64,000 nt of DNA, from positions 1 to 64,000 of the forward strand of contig JJOH01000101.1 of the NCBI GenBank assembly GCA_000696115.1, read 5' to 3'. This stretch comes from Streptomyces olindensis (GTDB taxonomy: Bacteria; Actinomycetota; Actinomycetes; Streptomycetales; Streptomycetaceae). The position numbers were made by a program, and so were the translations under genes. The notes beneath the pieces were generated by a model. The model was not told the DNA's origin and made no database searches. It saw only the letters and a list, made by a program, of their open reading frames with translations. Below, piece after piece: positions 48,114-56,243 of this stretch (within the stretch, counting starts at the first letter, position 1; each line of letters opens with the position of its first letter).

Positions 48114-49427
48114 ATGCACGACCTCTCCCTCCCCGGACCCTCCCTCCCCGCCCCCGGCCGCCGCACGGTGCTGCGTGGCATAGGCGGTGCGGCCCTGCTC
48201 GGCGTGGGCATACCCCTGCTGTCCGCCTGCGGCGGCAGCGGCTCCGCCGCCGACCCGAAGACGGTCAGCCTGGGCTCCAACTCCTCGGACGCGGTGCCGA
48301 AGAAGGCGTTCGCGGAGATCTACGCGGCCTTCACGAAGAAGTCCGGGATCAAGGTCGACGTCAACACCAAGGACCACAACACCTTCCAGGAGCAGATCAA
48401 CTCGTATCTGCAGGGCACGCCGGACGACGTGTTCACGTGGTTCGCGGGCTACCGGATGCAGTTCTTCGCGGCGAAGAAGCTCGCCACCCCGATCGACGAC
48501 GTGTGGCAGAAGATCGGCGGGAACTTCCCCGAGGCGATGAAGAAGCTCTCCAAGGGCGAGGACGGCAAGTACTACTTCGTGCCGCTGTACACGTACCCGT
48601 GGGCGGTGTTCTACCGCAAGAGCGTCTTCGCCCAGCACGGCTACGAGGTGCCCACCACGTGGGACGACTTCGTCGCCCTGTGCAAGCGGATGCAGAAGGA
48701 CGGGCTGGTGCCGATCGCCTTCGGCGACAAGGACGCCTGGCCTGCGATGGGCACCTTCGACCAGATCAACTTCCGCACCAACGGCTACGACTTCCACGTG
48801 GAGCTGATGGCGGGCAAGGCGTCCTGGACGGACGCCAAGGTGCGCAAGGTCTTCGACCACTGGACGGAGATCCTGCCCTTCCACCAGGAGGGCGCGGTGG
48901 GCCGTACCTGGCAGGACGCGGCGCAGACGCTGGTGGCGAAGAAGGCGGGCATGTACCTGCTGGGCACGTTCGTGGGCCAGCAGTTCACCGACAAGGCCGA
49001 TCTGGAGGATCTGGACTTCTTCGCCTTCCCGGAGATCGACCCCGCCTTCGGACAGGACACCGTCGAGGCGCCGACCGACGGGTTCATGCTCTCCAAGGCC
49101 CCGAAGAACAAGGCGGGCGCGGTCGAGCTGCTGGAGTACCTGGGCACGCCGGAGGCCGAGGAGATCTACCTGAAGTCGGACCCGAACGTGGTGGCGGCCT
49201 CCACCAAGGCGGACACCTCCTCCTACAGCGCGCTGCAGAAGAAGGCCTACGAGATGATCTCCGGCGCGAAGAGCCTGACGCAGTTCATGGACCGTGACTC
49301 CCGGCCGGACTTCACCTCCACGGTGATGCAGCCCGCGCTGCAGAACTTCATCCGCAACCCGAAGAACATCGACAGCATCCTCTCGTCGATCGAGCGCCAG
49401 AAGAAGACGATCTTCGCCTCCTCCTGA
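48114..49427 (+). CDS. sugar ABC transporter substrate-binding lipoprotein
   Basis: A 437-residue binding protein of family CUT1. RRTVLRGIGGAALLGVGIPLLSACG is a twin-arginine signal combined with a lipobox (LSAC), so it is probably Tat-exported and lipid-anchored. The mature part has the usual two-lobed sugar-binding pattern (WAVFYRKSVFAQHGYEVPTTWDDFVALCKRM, GMYLLGTFVGQQF). With the alpha-galactosidase at the end of the operon, raffinose, melibiose or similar alpha-galactosides are likely ligands. AGGAG lies six bases before ATG 48114. No ATPase gene is in the operon; MsiK, the shared sugar-importer ATPase of Streptomyces, would have to serve it. Confidence 0.9.
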   Translation: MHDLSLPGPSLPAPGRRTVLRGIGGAALLGVGIPLLSACGGSGSAADPKTVSLGSNSSDAVPKKAFAEIYAAFTKKSGIKVDVNTKDHNTFQEQINSYLQGTPDDVFTWFAGYRMQFFAAKKLATPIDDVWQKIGGNFPEAMKKLSKGEDGKYYFVPLYTYPWAVFYRKSVFAQHGYEVPTTWDDFVALCKRMQKDGLVPIAFGDKDAWPAMGTFDQINFRTNGYDFHVELMAGKASWTDAKVRKVFDHWTEILPFHQEGAVGRTWQDAAQTLVAKKAGMYLLGTFVGQQFTDKADLEDLDFFAFPEIDPAFGQDTVEAPTDGFMLSKAPKNKAGAVELLEYLGTPEAEEIYLKSDPNVVAASTKADTSSYSALQKKAYEMISGAKSLTQFMDRDSRPDFTSTVMQPALQNFIRNPKNIDSILSSIERQKKTIFASS

Positions 49428-49460
49428 CCGGAAACGGAGAATCGACGACTCGGATCCGAC

Positions 49461-50444
49461 ATGACCGCCACCCCCGCGAAGGCTCCGGAGCCGGCCACCA
49501 CGCCGGTTCCGGGGCCCGCCCCCACGTCAGAACCCGCCAAGGCGCCCCACGGGCACAAGCGGCTGCTCACCCGCCGTGACCGCATCACGCTCGGCCTGAT
49601 GGCCGGGCTGCCGACGATCCTGCACGTGGCCCTCGTCTGGGTCACGGCCCTGGCCTCGATCGCCCTGGCCTTCACCACCTGGGACGGCATCGGCTTCGAC
49701 TCCATCCAGTGGGTCGGCCTGCAGAACTTCAGGGAACTGTTCACCAACAACCCGCAGTTCTGGCCCGCCGTCGAGCACAACGTGATCTGGTTCGTCGTGC
49801 TCATCCTGCTGCCCACGCCGTTCGGCCTGTTCCTCGCCGTGCAGCTGGACAAGCGGATCCGCTTCAGCCGCGTCTACCAGACCGCGTTCTTCCTGCCGGT
49901 CGTGGTCTCGATGGCGGTGATCGGCTTCGTCTGGCAGCTGGTCTACAACCCGGACACGGGCCTGATCAACAGCCTCATCGGCGCCAACAAGCCCGGCCAC
50001 TACATCGACTGGATCGGCGACCCGGACCTCAACCTCTGGGCGATCCTCGTCGCCGCCTCCTGGCGCCACACCGGCTACATGATGATCCTCTACCTGGCCG
50101 GCCTGAAGAGCGTCGACCCCGCCCTGCGCGAGGCCTCCGCCCTGGACGGCGCCAACGAGTGGCAGACGTTCAAGAACGTCATCTTCCCCACCCTGCGCCC
50201 GACCAACACCGTCGTCCTGGTCGTCACGATCATCGAGGCGCTGCGCGCCTTCGACCTGGTCTTCGTCTTCAACAAGGGCGCCCAGGGCACCGAACTGCTG
50301 TCGATCCTGGTGACCAACAACATCATCGGCGAGTCCAGCCGCATCGGATACGGCTCCGCCATCGCGGTCGTCCTGCTGGTGATCTCCCTCGCCGTGATCA
50401 TCCCGTACCTGATCGCGACCTTCCGGAAGGAGCGGCAAGCGTGA
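49461..50444 (+). CDS. sugar ABC transporter permease 1
   Basis: A 327-residue MalF/UgpA-type permease with six helices and a Pro/Ala-rich cytoplasmic start. The EAA loop reads DPALREASALDGANEWQTFKNVIFPTLRP. It partners the next gene, whose GTG overlaps its stop (GTGA, 50441-50444). Confidence 0.93.
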   Translation: MTATPAKAPEPATTPVPGPAPTSEPAKAPHGHKRLLTRRDRITLGLMAGLPTILHVALVWVTALASIALAFTTWDGIGFDSIQWVGLQNFRELFTNNPQFWPAVEHNVIWFVVLILLPTPFGLFLAVQLDKRIRFSRVYQTAFFLPVVVSMAVIGFVWQLVYNPDTGLINSLIGANKPGHYIDWIGDPDLNLWAILVAASWRHTGYMMILYLAGLKSVDPALREASALDGANEWQTFKNVIFPTLRPTNTVVLVVTIIEALRAFDLVFVFNKGAQGTELLSILVTNNIIGESSRIGYGSAIAVVLLVISLAVIIPYLIATFRKERQA

Positions 50445-51328
50445 GCACCGTGAGCGCACCGGTCAAGCAGCGCACCCCGATCCGCCCCGCCCGGATCCTG
50501 CTGCACACCTTCCTCGTCGTCACGGCCCTGGCCTGGCTGGCGCCGCTGCTGTGGGCGCTGCTCGCGGCGATGCGCCCGTACGGGGAGACCAGCGAGAAGG
50601 GCTATGTCTCCTGGCCCGACAAGCTCAGCCTCGACAACTTCACCAACGCCTTCACGCAGTCGGACATGCTGCACTACTTCGGCAACACGCTGCTCATCGC
50701 CGTGCCGGCGGTGCTGCTGACGCTGCTGCTGTCGTCGATGGTCGCCTTCTACGTCAGCCGTTTCGACTTCCGTCTCAACCTGGCGCTGCTGCTGGTCTTC
50801 ACGGCCGGCAACCTGCTGCCCCAGCAGGTGATCATCACGCCGCTGTACCGGCTGTACCTGCTGATCGACCTGCCCGGCATCACCATGAGCGGCAAGCTCT
50901 ACGACTCCGCGCTCGGCCTGGTGCTGATCCACGTGGCGTTCCAGTCGGGCTTCTGCGCGTTCGTGCTCAGCAACTACATGCGCTCGCTGCCGCACGAGCT
51001 GACCGAGGCCGCGCTGGTCGACGGTGCCTCGGTGTGGCGGCTGTACTGGCAGATCGTGCTGCCGCTGTGCAAGCCCGCGATGGCCGCCCTGGCCACCCTG
51101 CTCTCCATCTGGATCTACAACGACTTCTTCTGGGCCATCGTGCTGATCTCCACCGGCGAGAACATGCCGATCACCTCGGCGCTGAACAACCTCTCCGGGC
51201 AGTACTTCACCGACCCCAACCTCGTCGCCGCCGGCGCCCTGCTCACCGCGATCCCCACCCTGATCGTGTACTTCGTGCTCCAGCGGCAGTTCGTCAGCGG
51301 CCTGACCCTGGGCGCCAACAAGGGCTGA
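50441..51328 (+). CDS. sugar ABC transporter permease 2
   Basis: A 295-residue MalG-type permease with six helices and EAA loop HELTEAALVDGASVWRLYWQIVLPLCKP. GGAAGGAG lies nine bases upstream of the GTG start. With the preceding permease it forms the membrane channel of the importer. Confidence 0.93.
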   Translation: MSTVSAPVKQRTPIRPARILLHTFLVVTALAWLAPLLWALLAAMRPYGETSEKGYVSWPDKLSLDNFTNAFTQSDMLHYFGNTLLIAVPAVLLTLLLSSMVAFYVSRFDFRLNLALLLVFTAGNLLPQQVIITPLYRLYLLIDLPGITMSGKLYDSALGLVLIHVAFQSGFCAFVLSNYMRSLPHELTEAALVDGASVWRLYWQIVLPLCKPAMAALATLLSIWIYNDFFWAIVLISTGENMPITSALNNLSGQYFTDPNLVAAGALLTAIPTLIVYFVLQRQFVSGLTLGANKG

Positions 51329-51354
51329 CCCGCCCGCATCCGAAAGAGACCACC

Positions 51355-52662
51355 GTGCACCACCCCTTCACCCCCGTCGCCGCCGTGCCGGTGGACCCCC
51401 GCAAGGCCAGGGTCCACGAGGAGGGCTGGCAGTCCTGGAGCCCCAGCGGCGCCTACGCCCTCGGCGCGACGCCGTACCGCCCGACGAACGCCAACTGGGC
51501 GACCGTCTGCTACCGCCCGGGCGTCACCGTCCCCGCCGGCACCTTCCAGGGCGAGGGCCTGCTCGCGCTCGACCCCGGCGACGGCTCACCGGTCCGGCTG
51601 TGGGCGGCGGCCGAGCCGACGCGCGAGGTGCCGTCGATCCGGCTCGCCGTGCGGGACGGGGTGGCGGAGATCGGCGCGGACGGCCCGGTGAAGGAGTGGA
51701 CGGGCCCGGACATCCAGTCGGTGCTGGGCGAGTGGGCCCGCGGCCTCGGACTCGACGCGCCGCGCCCGGCACCGACCGTCTGGTGCTCCTGGTACGAGTA
51801 CTTCACGGCCGTCACCGAGGACGACATCCACGAGAACCTCCGCGCGATGGACACCCTCGACCTGCCCGTCGACGTCGTCCAGATCGACGACGGCTACCAG
51901 CGGGCCCTCGGCGACTGGCTCACCCTCTCCGGCCGCTTCCGCTCCCGCGCCGGAATCGCCGAGAAGATCCGCTCCCGCGGCCGCCGCGCCGGCATCTGGA
52001 CGGCCCCGTTCCTCGTCGACCCGGCGAGCGACCTGGCCGCCGAGCACCCCGACTGGCTGGTCCGCGACACCGCCGGCGGCTTCGCGCACGCCGGCCGCAA
52101 CTGGGGCCACGACCTGCGCGTCCTGGACACCACCCACCCCGGCGCCGCCGCGTACCTGACCGAGGTCTTCACCACCCTGCGCGCCGAGGGCTACGACTAC
52201 TTCAAGGTCGACTTCCTCTACGCCGGCGCCCTGGACGGCGTACGCCACGCCGACACCGACGCGCTCACGGCCTACCGCTCCGGCATCCGCCTGATCCGCG
52301 AGGCGATCGGCGCCGACTCGTACCTCCTGGGTTGCGGGGCGCCTCTCCTGCCCTCCATCGGCCTGTTCGACGCGATGCGCGTCAGCCCGGACACGGCCCC
52401 GCACCGCCGCCCCGAAGCCGACGACTACTCCCAACCGGGCCAGGACCCGGCCGAGTTCACCGGCGCCGCCCGCCAGTGGCAGCACGGTCGCCTCTGGACC
52501 AACGATCCCGACTGCCTGATGGCCCGCCCGGCCGTCGAGACCCGCGAACGGTGGGCGGCCCACGTGGAGTCCACCGGCGGACTGATGGCCTCCAGCGACC
52601 GCCTGCTCTCCCTGGACCCGTGGGGCGTGGAGACCACGCGCCGCCTCCTCACGAAGGCGTGA
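51355..52662 (+). CDS. alpha-galactosidase, clan GH-D (compact GH36-type)
   Basis: A 435-residue cytoplasmic glycosidase. WCSWYEYF, VVQIDDGYQ, YFKVDFLYAG (nucleophile Asp286) and MRVSPDTAPH (acid/base Asp346) are the clan GH-D blocks. It lacks most of the large N-terminal beta-sandwich of full GH36 enzymes (about 700 residues), keeping only ~140 residues before the barrel. It has no signal peptide, so it probably hydrolyses sugars after import. The GTG start at 51355 follows AAGAG. Last gene of the transporter operon, ending at a strong bidirectional hairpin. Confidence 0.88.
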   Translation: MHHPFTPVAAVPVDPRKARVHEEGWQSWSPSGAYALGATPYRPTNANWATVCYRPGVTVPAGTFQGEGLLALDPGDGSPVRLWAAAEPTREVPSIRLAVRDGVAEIGADGPVKEWTGPDIQSVLGEWARGLGLDAPRPAPTVWCSWYEYFTAVTEDDIHENLRAMDTLDLPVDVVQIDDGYQRALGDWLTLSGRFRSRAGIAEKIRSRGRRAGIWTAPFLVDPASDLAAEHPDWLVRDTAGGFAHAGRNWGHDLRVLDTTHPGAAAYLTEVFTTLRAEGYDYFKVDFLYAGALDGVRHADTDALTAYRSGIRLIREAIGADSYLLGCGAPLLPSIGLFDAMRVSPDTAPHRRPEADDYSQPGQDPAEFTGAARQWQHGRLWTNDPDCLMARPAVETRERWAAHVESTGGLMASSDRLLSLDPWGVETTRRLLTKA

Positions 52663-52666
52663 CCAG

Positions 52667-52702
52667 CGGGGCGCGGCACTCCCCTAATCGTGCCGCGCCC
52701 CG
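52667..52702. terminator. bidirectional terminator between alpha-galactosidase and bglC
   Basis: CGGGGCGCGGCAC (52667-52679) and GTGCCGCGCCCCG (52690-52702) form a perfect 13-bp stem around a 10-base loop, between two convergent genes. Confidence 0.85.
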
Positions 52703-52720
52703 TCCCCCCTCTCCCGGTGG

Positions 52721-54157
52721 TCAGACCGCCGAGACCTCGGGCAGCGTCCCCGTGCGGGCCGCCCGCCCGTACCAGCGGGCGCTGGTCTTCGGCGTGCGCT
52801 CCAGCGTCGCGTAGTCCACGTACACCGCGCCGAAGCGCTTGCCGTAGCCGTACGCCCACTCGAAGTTGTCCAGCAGCGACCACAGGAAGTAGCCGCGGAC
52901 GTCCGCGCCGTCGGTGATCGCGCGGCGGACCGCCGACAGGTGGCCGTGGAGGTAGGCGACGCGCTCCGGGTCGTGCACCCGGCCGTCGGAGTCGATCTTG
53001 TCGTCGTAGGCCGCGCCGTTCTCGGTGATGTACAGCGGCAGGCCCGGCGCCTCCCGGGTGTAGCGCATGATCAGCTCGTGCAGGCCGGTCGGGTCGATCG
53101 TCCAGTCCATCTCGGTGCGGTCGCCCGGCGTCTGGTGGAAGGCCACGTCGTCGGCGGCCGGCCACGGCGAGTGGTCGCTCGATCCGTGGCCGTCGGCGCG
53201 CGGCCCCTTCGCCTTCGGGTCGGCCGCCGAGACCAGCGTGGGTGTGTAGTAGTTGAGGCCCAGCGCGTCCAGCGGCTGGTTGATCAGCGCCAGGTCGCCG
53301 TCCAGGACGTGGTCCCAGTCCGTGAGGCTCGCCGTCGCCACGTACAGCGACTCCGGGTAGGCGCCGTGCAGCATCGGCCCGTGGAAGACCCCGCTGGCCA
53401 GGTCGTCGATCTTCCGGGCCGCCGCCAGGTCCGCCGGGTCCTGCGAAAGCGGCCGGACCACCGCGGAGTTGAGGCTGACCGCGACCGTATTGCGGGCCGG
53501 CATCACCGACCGCAGCGCGGACGCGCCCAGCCCGTGCGCCAGGTTCAGGTGGTGCGCGGCCCGCAGCGAGGCCGCCGGATCCGTACGGCCCGGGGCGTGC
53601 ACTCCCGAGGCGTAGCCCAGGAACGCGCTGCACCACGGCTCGTTGAGCGTCATCCACTGCTCCACGCGGTCGCCCAGCGCCTCGCCGACGATCTGCGCGT
53701 ACTCCGCGAAGCGGTACGCCGTGTCGCGCTCGGGCCAGCCGCCCGCGTCCTCCAGCTCCTGCGGCAGGTCCCAGTGGTAGAGGGTGACGGCCGGCTTGAC
53801 GCCCTTGGACAGCAGCTCGTCCACGAGCCGGCGGTAGAAGTCCAGGCCCTTCTGGACGGCCGGGCCCCGCCCGGTCGGCTGCACCCGCGACCACGAGACG
53901 GAGAAGCGGTAGGCGCCCAGGCCCAGCTCCGCCATCAGCGCCACGTCGTCGCGGTAGCGGTGGTAGTGGTCGACAGCGATGTCACCGTGGTCGCCGCCGG
54001 CCGTCTTGCCCGGCGTATGGCTGAAGGTGTCCCAGATCGACGGCGTACGGCCGTCCTCCCGCACCGCACCCTCGATCTGGTACGCGGAGGTCGCCGCGCC
54101 CCAGAGGAAGGCGGGGGGGAAGGTCACCGGGGTGGCCGGGTTCTCGGAGTCAGGCAT
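52721..54157 (-). CDS. bglC: GH1 beta-glucosidase BglC
   Basis: A 478-residue cytoplasmic beta-glucosidase. The acid/base is Glu173 in TLNEPW and the nucleophile Glu379 in YITENGA; the family opening FPPAFLWGAATSAYQIEGA is present. It should cleave imported cellobiose and cello-oligosaccharides to glucose. It is the last gene of the cebEFG-bglC cluster. The ATG at 54157 and its Shine-Dalgarno GGGAG (54165-54169) both lie in or touch a CebR box, so CebR could act as a roadblock or occlude the start. No signal peptide. Confidence 0.95.
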   Translation of the reverse strand: MPDSENPATPVTFPPAFLWGAATSAYQIEGAVREDGRTPSIWDTFSHTPGKTAGGDHGDIAVDHYHRYRDDVALMAELGLGAYRFSVSWSRVQPTGRGPAVQKGLDFYRRLVDELLSKGVKPAVTLYHWDLPQELEDAGGWPERDTAYRFAEYAQIVGEALGDRVEQWMTLNEPWCSAFLGYASGVHAPGRTDPAASLRAAHHLNLAHGLGASALRSVMPARNTVAVSLNSAVVRPLSQDPADLAAARKIDDLASGVFHGPMLHGAYPESLYVATASLTDWDHVLDGDLALINQPLDALGLNYYTPTLVSAADPKAKGPRADGHGSSDHSPWPAADDVAFHQTPGDRTEMDWTIDPTGLHELIMRYTREAPGLPLYITENGAAYDDKIDSDGRVHDPERVAYLHGHLSAVRRAITDGADVRGYFLWSLLDNFEWAYGYGKRFGAVYVDYATLERTPKTSARWYGRAARTGTLPEVSAV

Positions 54158-54170
54158 GGAAGCGCTCCCA
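54157..54170 (-). promoter_or_regulatory. CebR box at the bglC start
   Basis: On the coding strand it reads TGGGAGCGCTTCCA, one mismatch from TGGGAGCGCTCCCA. Its first half supplies the ribosome binding site (GGGAG), and its last base pair falls in the start codon. Confidence 0.85.
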
Positions 54171-54195
54171 TTGGGGGTCGTGGAGACCGACAGGT

Positions 54196-54243
54196 GGAGG
54201 GGGAGGAGAGAGGGGGAGGGGAGAGGGGGAGGAGGGGGAGGAG
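54196..54243. repeat. 48-bp uninterrupted polypurine tract
   Basis: The top strand is purely G and A for 48 bases in the cebG-bglC gap, made of GGGGGAG-like units. It gives the bglC leader RNA (minus strand) a pyrimidine-only stretch. Confidence 0.9.
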
Positions 54244-54294
54244 CAGGGGCCGGGGCGGCGCTGACCCGGCCCCCTGGACGAGCGGGCGAGGGCG

Positions 54295-55215
54295 TCAGCC
54301 CTTGACGGCGCCCTGCATGATGCCGCCCACGATCTGCTTGCCGAAGATCGCGAAGACCAACAGCAGCGGCAGCGTGCCCAGCAGCGCGCCCGCCATGATC
54401 AGGGACTGGTCGGGCGTGTAGCCGCGGCCGAGGCCCGCGATCGCGACCTGCACGGTCGGATTGCCCATCTGGGTCAGCACCAGGAACGGCCACATGAAGT
54501 CGTTCCAGGTCTGCACGAACGTCAGCATCCCGAGCACGGCCATCGCGGGTCGCGCGGCCGGGAACACCACGTGCCACACCACGCGCCAGCTGCTCGCGCC
54601 GTCCACCCGGGCCGCTTCGATGATCTCGTCCGGCAGCGCCTGGATCAGGTACTGCCGCATGAAGAACACACCGAACGCGCTCACCAGCGACGGGAAGATC
54701 ACCGCCTGCAACTGGTCGGTCCAGTCCAGCTTCGCGACCATCATGTACAGCGGGATCACGCTCAGCTGGGGCGGCACCATCATCGTGCCGATCACGATCA
54801 GCATCAGCGCGCCGCGGCCCCGGAACCGCAGCTTGGCGAAGGCGAAACCGGCGATCGTCGACAGGAAGACGATGGTCAGCGAGGAAACCCCCGCCACGAT
54901 CGTGGTGTTGAGGAACGCCTCGCCGAGGTTGGCGTCCTTCCAGGCGATCTCCAGCTTGTCGAACAGCCCCGAGCCGAACCAGAACGGCGGCGGTGTCTGC
55001 GCGAGGCGCTGGTTGTCACGCGAGGCGGCGATCGCCGTCCACACCAGCGGGAACAGCGAGACGATGGTGAACACGATGAGGATCGCGTACGCGATCGGGC
55101 CGCCGTGCAGCTGCCCGCCCGCCCGGGCGGACTTCGGCAGACGGGGGCGTTTGGACTTGTTCGCGGGCGCCGCGCCGGGCGGCGGCGCGTCGGGGGGCGT
55201 CACAGTCGTCGTCAC
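54295..55215 (-). CDS. cebG: cellobiose ABC transporter permease CebG
   Basis: A 306-residue MalG-type permease with a Pro-rich N-terminus and six helices. The EAA loop is DEIIEAARVDGASSWRVVWHVVFPAARP. It begins 12 bp after cebF and precedes bglC. Part of the cellobiose/cellotriose importer, which uses the shared ATPase MsiK encoded elsewhere. Confidence 0.95.
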   Translation of the reverse strand: MTTTVTPPDAPPPGAAPANKSKRPRLPKSARAGGQLHGGPIAYAILIVFTIVSLFPLVWTAIAASRDNQRLAQTPPPFWFGSGLFDKLEIAWKDANLGEAFLNTTIVAGVSSLTIVFLSTIAGFAFAKLRFRGRGALMLIVIGTMMVPPQLSVIPLYMMVAKLDWTDQLQAVIFPSLVSAFGVFFMRQYLIQALPDEIIEAARVDGASSWRVVWHVVFPAARPAMAVLGMLTFVQTWNDFMWPFLVLTQMGNPTVQVAIAGLGRGYTPDQSLIMAGALLGTLPLLLVFAIFGKQIVGGIMQGAVKG

Positions 55216-55227
55216 GGCCGGAACTCC

Positions 55228-56238
55228 TTAACTACTGGCGCGCAGCCGGCGCGAGATGACGTAGTTGACGATGCCGATGACGATCAGCATGAGGAACATC
55301 GTCCAGGCGATCGCCGAGGCCCGGCCCAGGTGCTGGGCGACCCAGCCCTGCTCGTACAGGTACAGGCCGAGCGTCTGGAACTGGTGCTCCGCGCCGCCGG
55401 ACGTGCCCTTGTTGGCGTCGAACAGCAGCGGCTCGCCGAAGACCTGGCTGGCGCCGATCGTCGACACGACACAGGTGAACAGGATCGTCGGGCGCAGCGC
55501 CGGCAGCGTCACGTGGATGAACTGCTGCCAGCGGTTGGCCCCGTCCAGGGCCGCCGACTCGTACAGGTCCTGCGGGATCGCCTGCATCGCGGCGAGGTAG
55601 ATCAACGCGTTGTAGCCGGTCCAGCGCCAGATGATGATCGTCGAGACGGCGATCTGCGAGGGCCACTTGTCGTTCTGCCAGTCGACCGGGTTGATGCCGA
55701 CCATGTCGAGCGCCCAGTTGATCATGCCGTAGTCACGGCCGAAGAGCAGCACGAACACCAGCGAGGCCGCGGCGATCGACGTCGCGTACGGCGCGAGCAT
55801 CGCGACCCGGAAGAACGTCGAGGCCCGCAGCTTGTAGTTGAGGATGTGGGCGATGCCCATCGCCATCAGCAGCTGCGGGACGGTGGAGATGATGCCGATG
55901 GTCAGGGTGTTCTTCGCCGCGTTCCAGAAGAAGTCGTCGTCGAAGATCCGGGTGTAGTTGCGCAGCCCGACCCAGTTCATGTCGGTCGGCGCGGTCAGCT
56001 CCACCTGATGCAGCGAGGCCCATCCCGTGTAGAGCAGCGGGAACAGGCCGAACGCGAGGAACAGCAGGAAGAACGGCGAGACGAAGGCGTAGGGGCTCCA
56101 GCGGATGTCCCGCTGCCAGCGCCGGGACAGCCGGTCCCGGCGCCGCCGCGCCTTCTCGGCGTCGGCGTCCCCGGGCGGGCGGCCCGGGGCCGCGCCCCCC
56201 TTCGCGGGGGGCGCGGCGGTGTCGTGACGGGTGGCCAT
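55228..56238 (-). CDS. cebF: cellobiose ABC transporter permease CebF
   Basis: A 336-residue MalF-type permease with six helices; EAA loop QDLYESAALDGANRWQQFIHVTLPALRP. The start is ATG 56238, or GTG 56247, which would overlap the cebE stop in GTGA. The N-terminus is charged (RRRRDRLSRRWQRD). Confidence 0.95.
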   Translation of the reverse strand: MATRHDTAAPPAKGGAAPGRPPGDADAEKARRRRDRLSRRWQRDIRWSPYAFVSPFFLLFLAFGLFPLLYTGWASLHQVELTAPTDMNWVGLRNYTRIFDDDFFWNAAKNTLTIGIISTVPQLLMAMGIAHILNYKLRASTFFRVAMLAPYATSIAAASLVFVLLFGRDYGMINWALDMVGINPVDWQNDKWPSQIAVSTIIIWRWTGYNALIYLAAMQAIPQDLYESAALDGANRWQQFIHVTLPALRPTILFTCVVSTIGASQVFGEPLLFDANKGTSGGAEHQFQTLGLYLYEQGWVAQHLGRASAIAWTMFLMLIVIGIVNYVISRRLRASS

Positions 56239-56243
56239 ACGGG

